Assembly: GCA_011800805.1 (NCBI GenBank)
Contig: MPNW01000048.1
Coordinates: forward strand, 312,513 to 325,946
Length of the DNA stretch: 13,434 bases
Direction: 5' to 3'
Origin: Hirudo medicinalis
Taxonomy: Eukaryota; Annelida; Clitellata; Hirudinida; Hirudinidae
The stretch's first letter is position 1. Each line of letters opens with the position of its first letter. Positions 7,557-13,434 of this stretch are shown in pieces. The notes under the pieces were generated by a model. The model ran no database searches, had not been told where the DNA came from, and saw nothing but the letters and a program-made list of their open reading frames with translations. Made by a program: the position numbers and the translations under genes.

Positions 7557-7746
7557 GAGAGCACCAGGTGGATGACAAGGCGCCAAAAAATGTCCTTGTT
7601 GTTGCAAAATAAACGAGCAACAAAAGCCGAGTTGTTGTTTGCACGGCGAGAAGTTATTGATGGAATACCTGGAATACCTGGTGAACCTTCATCTGCATTA
7701 CCAATACAGGTTCTTCCACTGGTGATAGTTTTAATGGATGACCCAG
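7557..7746 (+). CDS. Candidate exon of unknown gene with short GIPGIPGEP run
   Basis: The segment is bounded by an acceptor-like ATTCATTCAG (ending 7556) and a donor-like CCAG|GTAATA (7747), with a second possible donor at CAG|GTTCTT (7710). One frame stays open and encodes a basic, Leu-rich stretch (RRQKMSLLLQNKRATKAELL), then GIPGIPGEPSSALPIQ and a hydrophobic VLPLVIVLMDDP. Three consecutive Gly-X-Pro-like triplets recall collagen, but this is too short to assign. No partner exon is visible before the SINE at 7844. The opposite strand is also open, which weakens the case. It may be a gene fragment or chance. Confidence 0.2.
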
Positions 7747-7825
7747 GTAATAGGTGGGTTTTACAGAAATTAAAAAAGAGTTTCACCAAAAGTGATGATC
7801 GTGTTGATGATGACCATGATGTACA

Positions 7826-7843
7826 CATAATAATAATAAATGT
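7826..7843. repeat. Short TAA microsatellite flanking the SINE
   Basis: ATAATAATAATAAA next to the tail end of the minus-strand SINE. It may be the simple-repeat 3' tail of the element, since LINE-mobilised SINEs often end in such repeats. Confidence 0.6.
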
Positions 7844-8005
7844 ATTTATATAGCGCCGTAAGCGTAAGCAGAGGCGCTGAGACCATTTATATAGCGTCGT
7901 CTCCCAGTGGCGATGCAAGTTAGGTTGCAAACACGACACCTAACGACTGTTGCTTTTACCGACGCTCGCAGAAATGCAGCCCTCTGATCCAACCCGCACG
8001 CCAAG
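7844..8005 (-). mobile_element. tRNA-derived SINE, minus strand copy
   Basis: The reverse complement aligns end to end with the 124-300 SINE. The A-box region is GTTGGATCAGAGGGCTGC (against GTTGGCCGAATGGGTTGC), followed by the shared block ..TCTGC....CGGTAA..GCAACAGT and GTGTCGTGTT. A diverged B box is GTTTGCAACC. The tail shares GGCG....GGGA and GACGCTATATAAATG and again has two TATATAAAT motifs (on the + strand ATTTATATA at 7848 and 7886). Divergence from the other copy is considerable, so the family is old or the insertions are not recent. A non-LTR reverse-transcriptase fragment begins nine bases to the right. Confidence 0.78.
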
Positions 8006-8013
8006 TTCAATAA

Positions 8014-8289
8014 CTTTATTTAAAAGAATATTTTTCTAATAGTTTATCTGTTAATTTAAATAAATCAAGTTTTATTATTTTCCACTTCTCTAAAAAATAT
8101 ATATCATTTGACTTTCCCCTTTCTATTAACTATGTTCTTCTAAATAGGGTTACTCAAATTCGCTATCTGGGCATTTTGATTGATGAACATTTACCTTGGT
8201 CAAAGCATATTTCTCATGTTCAAAGTCTAATAGCTACAAATATTTGCATCTCTGCAAGAATTCGTGTTTTTATCCAAACTTTTATTTAA
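8014..8289 (+). pseudogene. Non-LTR retrotransposon reverse-transcriptase fragment
   Basis: An uninterrupted 91-codon frame without a start Met ends at TAA 8287-8289. It reads as the C-terminal part of a LINE reverse transcriptase (CR1/Jockey-like). LSVNLNKSSFIIFHFSKK matches the 'LSLN..KT.fiiF....' motif after the catalytic core. RYLGILIDEHLPWSKHISHV matches the very conserved 'YLGv.iD..L.W..Hi..v' thumb motif, followed by an Ile/Ala-rich helix and ARIRVF. The palm with its YADD box is missing, so the copy is truncated on both sides. The preserved frame suggests moderate age. It abuts the inverted SINE, though no shared 3' tail was identified. Confidence 0.85.
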
Positions 8290-9658
8290 CTTGCTCTGTA
8301 TGTCCGTCCAATCTTGTAATCGATTTTTCGACCACTTCCTGATATCCAATCGTTCTGAAACTTTCCAGAAATATGCATTCTCAATGACAACGCAGTATTT
8401 TTCCACTTTTAGAGAGTGAAAAGGCTTTGTTTGAGCAAAGTTAAATAAAATAATTTTGTTACAGCCATCCATATAACTTGCTCTATTTGTTAGCCAATGG
8501 GCATTCTTGAGACTGATGTCAGTCTTTATGGAAGCCTATGGCTGGCAATTTAATTAGGTCACATTTTTTAGTATGTAATCTTGCTGCGTGCTCGCGACGA
8601 GTTAGTGGTAGATTTCGTTTTCTAAGCATAGCAATATATGGGTAATATTTTATAAAGAGTAACAATAAACCGAATGTCAACCGAAACTGTTGCACAACGA
8701 AAAGACGGTTATAAAAGGTTAGACAAACATAAGGAGAAACGTGCTGGATGAAACAAGGAAAGAGAGCAAAGAAAAAAGACAAGCGGTTCAAAAACGTGCA
8801 GCTAGAAAAAGCTGCAAAACGTCTATTAGAAAAAGATCGTGAAATTCAGGCTATGTTGGAATCCAGTGTGCTGCTCGGGTATTAGCTAATATCGTTTAGA
8901 GCTACAATTATACCGCCTGACAGATGGAACACCTTGGCAATAGATCGGAATATGATTGAAGATGATAGTATCTACGAAAAGCATCAGAATAATTTCGAAT
9001 GAACTCCCAACGTAAATAGAATGGCCAATAACGCCAATGGCTACCTAGAAGTATGCATCTTTGATGTCATCCAACGAGACTTCACAATGTTCAATAACAG
9101 CTTCAGCATTGATTACGATTGGGAGACCATTCTACGATAGTCTACAAGATATTGTAAATAGACCTGGTACCAAAGGCTTAAACTCGTCTAAATTTTTGAC
9201 TGTCCATTACAAAATTTGAAGACTTAAAAAGCTGAAAATAAATGCTGTATAAAAAAAAACTTTGTAAAAACACGCTTTTATTTCACCGCCCAAAAATACA
9301 CTAAAAATGAGGAAATAAATTTTTTTATCTGCGACATATTAAAGAACGTGGGTAATATAAAATTACCTTGACTAAAAATAAAAGAGTGGTACATGATGAT
9401 TTAGATAGGTTATTTTTACAAAAGCGTATTGATTTCTTATCACATTCTTATTTTCAACTAATTTAACTTCTTACACGGTGCCTATTATTAATTTGTTAAT
9501 GAGGCTCAGTCTGATAGAGGAAACGTGTGCTTCCTTAAGGCTGACCCTTGAGTTATTCTATTTCAGTTTCTTCTGTGGCTTTAATGTTTGTGTTTAAGGT
9601 ATTTTATTCGTTACAATTTCTCTAAATTAAAAAACAAATATTATTATGCAATCTCAAT
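8290..9658. other. No confident gene; possible decayed repeat sequence
   Basis: A minus-strand frame covers 8227-8472 (starting MDGCNKIILFNFAQ, with LKVEKYCVVIENAYFWKVSE). It overlaps the reverse-transcriptase relic, and I do not recognise it. The minus-strand frame at 8519-8791 is hydrophobic and probably chance. A charged + strand stretch at 8674-8884 is listed separately. From 9190 on the sequence is AT-rich and featureless. Confidence 0.5.
8674..8884 (+). pseudogene. Possible decayed Arg/Lys/Glu-rich coding remnant
   Basis: From ATG 8674 the + strand encodes MSTETVAQRKDGYKRLDKHK up to a stop at 8749-8751. After frame changes, similar charged stretches follow (ETRKESKEKRQAVQKRAARK, then RLLEKDREIQAMLESS). 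Repeated basic/acidic 'RxLEKxRE'-like blocks of this type occur in the N-terminal parts of Helitron proteins, but also in many low-complexity coiled coils. The identity is a guess. Confidence 0.2.
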
Positions 9659-9666
9659 GCCCAGAC
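9659..9666. repeat. Target-site duplication, left
   Basis: GCCCAGAC directly outside the left TIR. It pairs with GCCCAGTC at 11123-11130, differing at one position. Confidence 0.82.
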
Positions 9667-9861
9667 TAGAGGTCGGACCGGGACCATTTTTCGTAACCGG
9701 TACCGTCCCGGTCCCGACAACCTATTTCCTGTCTACAAATAATCAAATCATTCCCGGTTCCCCAGACCTGTCCCGTCCAATCCCGTCCAAAATTCCAATT
9801 ATTTAAAGACAATATTTATTTATTGTGTACACTAAACACACACAAGGAGACATAGATTTAT

Positions 9862-10377
9862 TTATTCAAGTAAATCTTTGTTACTTTTGGCTCTGGTCAA
9901 ACCGTCAAGAGTTGATGGTCTTAAAGTCGATGTCCTAGATCGGTTTACTAGGCGCCGAATGCTGAACTCTGTCTTTTTCTCGCTGTTCCTAGAGTTTTTC
10001 TCGGTTTTAGTGTTATTTCCGGCTGTAATTACACCATTGGATATGTAATTTCTGTGTTGGATTTCTCCTAACAAAATAGTTTTATCAAGAGTTTCACATT
10101 TTGCCGGTCTGTTTTCAATTGTTTGTTTTATGAGTATTTCTTGACGTGAACCAATAGCAAACGAGTTTGAATTGGAATTTGTCCGCGGAACCCGATCGCA
10201 GGCTTATACAATCACTCCGAAGAGCTGGAGTCTGCAAGGATTTTCGCTTTCATCAATGTTGTGGTAGAAGATCTGGTAATCGTCATCTTCGGCGCGCCGC
10301 TTCTTCTCATTCCTCTGGTCGCCATCTCAAGAAATATTAGTGGTCTTGAAGTTGTTTTTGAACATGCGCCACTCTAA
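9862..10377 (-). pseudogene. Unrecognised decayed coding stretch inside the hAT element
   Basis: A single minus-strand frame can be followed over about 170 codons with two internal stops (TGA at 10327-10329 and TAA at 10204-10206). It reads EWRMFKNNFKTTNIS, stop, then DGDQRNEKKRRAEDDDYQIF and HNIDESENPCRLQLFGVIV, stop, then a 113-codon hydrophilic segment (including IGSRQEILIKQTIENRPAKC and EFSIRRLVNRSRTSTLRPST) ending at 9862. It is CG-richer than its surroundings and looks like former protein-coding sequence. It does not resemble the hAT transposase motifs I know. It could be the element's own degraded second protein or captured host sequence. Confidence 0.4.
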
Positions 10378-10681
10378 TCATACTCTGAGTCATTATCATT
10401 ATTATTATCATTAAGGTCCTGCGTACAAAGTAGACTGACTGCTTGTCAAAGTTTACTTTTTAAGGAAGGGGGAATAGATTTCTCTTTGAAAGATAATGTT
10501 GTTTGCCTAGCAATTGGTTTGCCAATGCACGACTTTCAATGTTTCAGCATCCCAGAAGTTCCGCTGGCATTAGAATGTTGGATTAGTACATGACAAGCCT
10601 TGTCTGCAAAAAATCAGAGCTGTTATAACTCAACGAAAACTTTAACGAAGCTTTTCCAAGTAATAATGGATTTTTCATAAT

Positions 10682-10903
10682 CTAATTCAATTTTCGAAAT
10701 TCTTTCAGGTGTGATGTTAATATGTTAACTTCGATCTTTGTCATTTTCTTGAATACAACTGTTGAAGTATTCATAAGTATTTTATCACTTGACGACGAAG
10801 AAGCCATTAGAAAAATTATATAGAGTTGTCGAACTGAAATTTCGATAAAAAAAGAACATTTCTTAGTATGCTCGTTAAGAGAGAAATCGCGGGAAAAAAT
10901 CAA
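10682..10903 (-). other. Short open frame within the hAT element, function unknown
   Basis: A 73-codon frame starts MIFSRDFSLNEHTKK and ends VNILTSHLKEFRKLN. It contains an internal Met followed by a Ser run. No domain was recognised. TSHLKEF faintly recalls the last helix of a BED finger, but the Cys pair is absent. It is probably a remnant or chance. Confidence 0.2.
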
Positions 10904-11122
10904 AAGTTCATTGTTTTAAAATAAATTTTCAATTTAAACAAAATTATTACAATTAAAAATTAATTTCCCGACGTTCCCGGTCCCTATGAAATTTTTCATT
11001 CCCGGTCCCATGGGAGTCCCGGTCCAGCAGTTTCCCGTTCCCGATTTCAATGTTCATTCCCACGGTAGTCCCACAGAAACATGCGAGTATCCGCGGGAAA
11101 AATATTCCCGGTCCGACCCCTA

Positions 11123-11130
11123 GCCCAGTC
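11123..11130. repeat. Target-site duplication, right
   Basis: GCCCAGTC directly outside the right TIR; it matches the left copy at 7 of 8 positions. Confidence 0.82.
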
Positions 11131-11738
11131 ATATTCATTGCTTAAGTTAATAAATGTCAGAATTTCTCTTGAAACTGTTACTTTATTAAAGAACAAAAAC
11201 GATAATATATGATTTCATTAATGAATATTAAATTTACGATAATTCAACATTTACGAGCTTAATTCCACAATTATTCTTTAAGAATGAGTTTTAATGGATA
11301 AAATGGCGAACGCAGGCACTCAGTGGATTGAATGCAAATTGAAAATTTAGAAATACTTTTCCAGATCCAACTCAATGTTTATATTTTCAGTTAATCATTG
11401 AAGTTGTCATCTAAATCAATGGTAATGTTAAAATGTTTTTAAAATCTCTTTAGATCTGCCCTCTAATCACTTAATGGCGCCGGATTTAACCAGGTGGAGG
11501 CCCCTTTTTAAGATTTTGTAAATTTATTTTAAAATCTATAAAAAATTTCCAAGATCTTAATTAGCGTGATTAAGAAACACTTCTTAAAATCAAATGTTTG
11601 ATTTTATGAATTTTTTAAATGATTTAATCATCTGTCAAGTCTCACTTAACGTTAAGTTGGCGTGATTTAAAAAAATATAAATGCATCGAAAATGAACATC
11701 TGATGGTTGCAATAAAAAGGGAATTAAAATTGAAACAT
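11131..11738. other. No gene seen
   Basis: AT-rich sequence with all frames closed. A brief GC-richer patch (about 11474-11508) has no recognisable identity. Confidence 0.65.
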
Positions 11739-11901
11739 TAGAATAAATGTATTTGTTACGAGAATAAATGTATTTGTTACGAGAATAAATGTATTTGTTA
11801 CGAGAATAAATGTATTTGTTACGAGAATAAATGTATTTGTTACGAGAATAAATGTATTTGTTACGAGAATAAATGTATTTGTTAAGATAATAAATGGTTA
11901 C
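11739..11901. repeat. 21-bp minisatellite, seven copies plus a degenerate eighth
   Basis: Units begin at 11739, 11760, 11781, 11802, 11823, 11844 and 11865, each reading GAGAATAAATGTATTTG followed by TTAC. The first copy differs at its first base, the seventh ends TTAA, and a shortened eighth lies at 11886-11901. The internal copies are identical, so the array was homogenised recently. Each unit contains AATAAA on the + strand. Confidence 0.97.
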
Positions 11902-13000
11902 TTAATCAAAGTCGTGCGGCTGATGATGGTGACATGGTATGGTGATGAGGACCATAAGTGGATTTAGAAAGAAAAATAATTTTCACGAAATGTTAAATTT
12001 GTAGTATTTTTAACAATTGTAAGAACATTTTGATTAAATCGCTGATTAATTGAAAAAAAGAAGATAAAGTTATATGAGACGGAAGCAGATGCTGTTCCAG
12101 TTCAACCTCATTCGAGTCGACTTCTTTTAGCAATTCCATCAATTTACTGGTATGAATTGAATTCTTCAGATCCTCTCGGATTCTTTCCAGAAAATTAAAA
12201 TGCTTTTAAAATTAAAATTCTAAATGCTTCAAATGGCGCAAACCACTTCATAGACATTCATCATGTGGAACCCAAGGAGACATGCAAATTACCAGTTGCT
12301 GGTTTACACAATTCTTTATGAACATTTTAATAAATCCCAGCTTTTCATTCTAATTTATCTTCTTATTCATAAGAATTGGTGTCATAAATACTAATTTTGA
12401 AACGTTTCCAAGAGAAAACTGAGATGAAAGTCTTGTTATCGTGACGATTCAATATTCATTTCGTGGATTTTAGTGAAAATCAACATTATTTCAGTTATTT
12501 TACTGCAAAGTTACTTATTTATGTTAGGCGATGTGATTAATACACAAAAATAAATCAACAACAATCGAATACAATTGTTACAAGATTTCCACAGAAAAGC
12601 AAGAAACATTTTGCAAACTTGAAGCATGTTTTGAAATTTATAATGCATTTATAGCAAGATAATATTCAGAAGATGAGCCAAATTACATTCAAATTACAGT
12701 GCTAGAAAAATGTTACGCCAGTCTCTAATTTTCCAACAACTTACTTTTAAAACTGTATATAAAGCTCAAATTTAGAAGATATCCAATATGTAATATCCAG
12801 AATATAACTCGTAAGTTTTTTCGCTTTGATTAAGAATTAAGTGCAAATTCCACAAATAATCAATTTTTTTGCATAGAAATAATATTACGACAGTCTTCAA
12901 ACAAAATTCATAAATTCCAGTGTTTTGGCAAAAAATGTTTATTTAAAAGCAAATAAAATAACATTTCAAAAGGTTGTTATTCCTCCTTTCTTGGAAATAA
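11902..13000. other. No gene seen
   Basis: AT-rich DNA without sustained open frames, recognisable repeats or RNA genes on either strand. The composition changes sharply to GC-rich at about 13010-13040, where retroelement sequence begins. Confidence 0.65.
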
Positions 13001-13434
13001 CATCTATGCATGGTTCAAAGTGCATGGTTGTTCCAATTCGTGCTCCTTCCAAGACTACTCTGGCCGTTAACCATCTATGAGATTGGTTTATCAGTGGTCG
13101 AGAAACTGGAGAGGAAAGTTAACCGATACACCAGAAAATGGCTGGGCCTTCCTCCAGCGCTGTCGTCGGTTGCCCTCTACAGCAGGAGCAGCAGGAGCAC
13201 GAGTCTGCGACTGCCACTAAGGTCCATCGTGGAAGAGTACAAACTCTCCAAGATAAGAACACAGCGGATGCTCAATAACTCCGCGGACAGCAGGATCCGC
13301 GAAGTCCAGCCACTACTCAGATCTGGAAGGAAATTCCGAGCGCAGAATGAGATCGACGAATCAGTAGCCGAGCTGACGTTCGAAGAAGTGAGAGGTCCTA
13401 CCCAGACGGACCGTCATGCAGTTGGATGGAACCA
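13001..13434 (+). pseudogene. Reverse-transcriptase-associated retroelement C-terminal region, 5'-truncated and cut by the window edge
   Basis: The frame is open from 13001 (after TAA 12998-13000) to the right edge, with a first Met at 13010. It is about 144 codons and has no stops. Recognisable segments are AWLFQFVLLPRLLWPLTIYE, EKLERKVNRYTRKWLGLPP, SSVALYSRSS, LRLPLRSIVEEYKLSKIRTQ and LRSGRKFRAQNEIDESVAEL. This order (LLPRLxWPL.iYEi, RxxRrWLGlP, LxLPlxSlxEEyK, RtGRKwxAxxxvxxA) is the region downstream of the RT palm in a reverse-transcriptase-like retroelement family common in cnidarian, mollusc and annelid genomes. The palm itself is missing, so the copy is 5'-truncated. The CG-rich codon usage contrasts sharply with the AT-rich flank. 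Whether the rest continues intact beyond 13434 is unknown. Confidence 0.82.

Larger units (their letters stand above)
9667..11122. mobile_element. Non-autonomous hAT DNA transposon with TIRs and 8-bp TSD
   Basis: The terminal inverted repeats are 26 bp (9667-9692 and 11097-11122) and match at 23 positions. They begin TAGAGGTCGGACCGGGA on the left and, read inward from the right, TAGGGGTCGGACCGGGA. The flanks are GCCCAGAC (9659-9666) and GCCCAGTC (11123-11130), an 8-bp target duplication with one mismatch. An 8-bp duplication and a TAGRGGT start are hallmarks of the hAT superfamily. Inside both ends the motif CCCGGT recurs (9707, 9753, 10976, 11001, 11018, 11107). The 1456-bp element is too short and too interrupted to encode a full transposase, so it would depend on a transposase in trans. 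Confidence 0.88.

Noticed and set aside
8510..8525. Inverted repeat AGACTGA-TG-TCAGTCT
   Set aside because: A 7-base stem with a 2-base loop is expected by chance in 13 kb, with no context suggesting function.
10440..10545. Minus-strand stretch within the hAT element faintly like a transposase C-terminus
   Set aside because: The characteristic Ser-Glu-Arg and dimerisation residues are missing, the similarity is too slight, and the frame is broken.
1..13434. CRISPR array, operon or prokaryotic mobile system
   Set aside because: The tandem arrays have no spacers, the genes have spliceosomal introns, and the composition and elements are metazoan.

Overview
The window looks like AT-rich nuclear DNA from an invertebrate animal. 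The evidence is a gene with GT-AG introns and CG-richer exons, many simple repeats, and several unrelated, decayed DNA transposons and retroelements. The receptor type and the retroelement at the right edge suggest a lophotrochozoan such as an annelid or mollusc, but no species can be named from the sequence alone.

The left half holds one real gene on the + strand: a class A (rhodopsin-type) neuropeptide G-protein-coupled receptor of the FMRFamide-receptor / GPR139-like kind. Four exons can be joined in phase: 641-763 (extracellular N-terminus), 1138-1355 (TM1-TM2), 2268-2934 (TM3-TM6) and 6637 to about 6888, or to a stop at 6996 (TM7, helix 8 and tail). The joined reading frame is about 455 codons and carries all seven membrane helices. 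Upstream lie a CTA/TAA microsatellite, a tRNA-derived SINE and a GAT-rich stretch. Intron 2 contains a 25-bp minisatellite. The 3.7-kb intron 3 contains an antisense, internally deleted hAT transposase pseudogene with a BED zinc finger.

Directly after the last receptor exon, on the same strand, is the 3' end of a second, different hAT element: a transposase C-terminal dimerisation domain at 6972-7148 and a palindrome-rich terminus ending at 7338. The receptor reading frame runs into this relic, and its stop codon at 6994-6996 lies within transposase-derived sequence.

The right half (7339-13434) has no confident host gene. It holds a weak collagen-like exon candidate (7557-7746), an inverted second copy of the SINE (7844-8005), a non-LTR retrotransposon reverse-transcriptase fragment (8014-8289), and a 1.46-kb non-autonomous hAT element (9667-11122). 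The hAT element has 26-bp terminal inverted repeats, an imperfect 8-bp target duplication and repeated CCCGGT subterminal motifs. A 21-bp minisatellite (11739-11901) follows, and a reverse-transcriptase-associated C-terminal fragment (13001-13434) runs off the right edge. The rest is AT-rich sequence in which I see no gene. I found no sign of a novel multi-gene system. The most useful points are the receptor structure, the transposon-supplied receptor stop, and the undescribed-looking SINE and hAT families.
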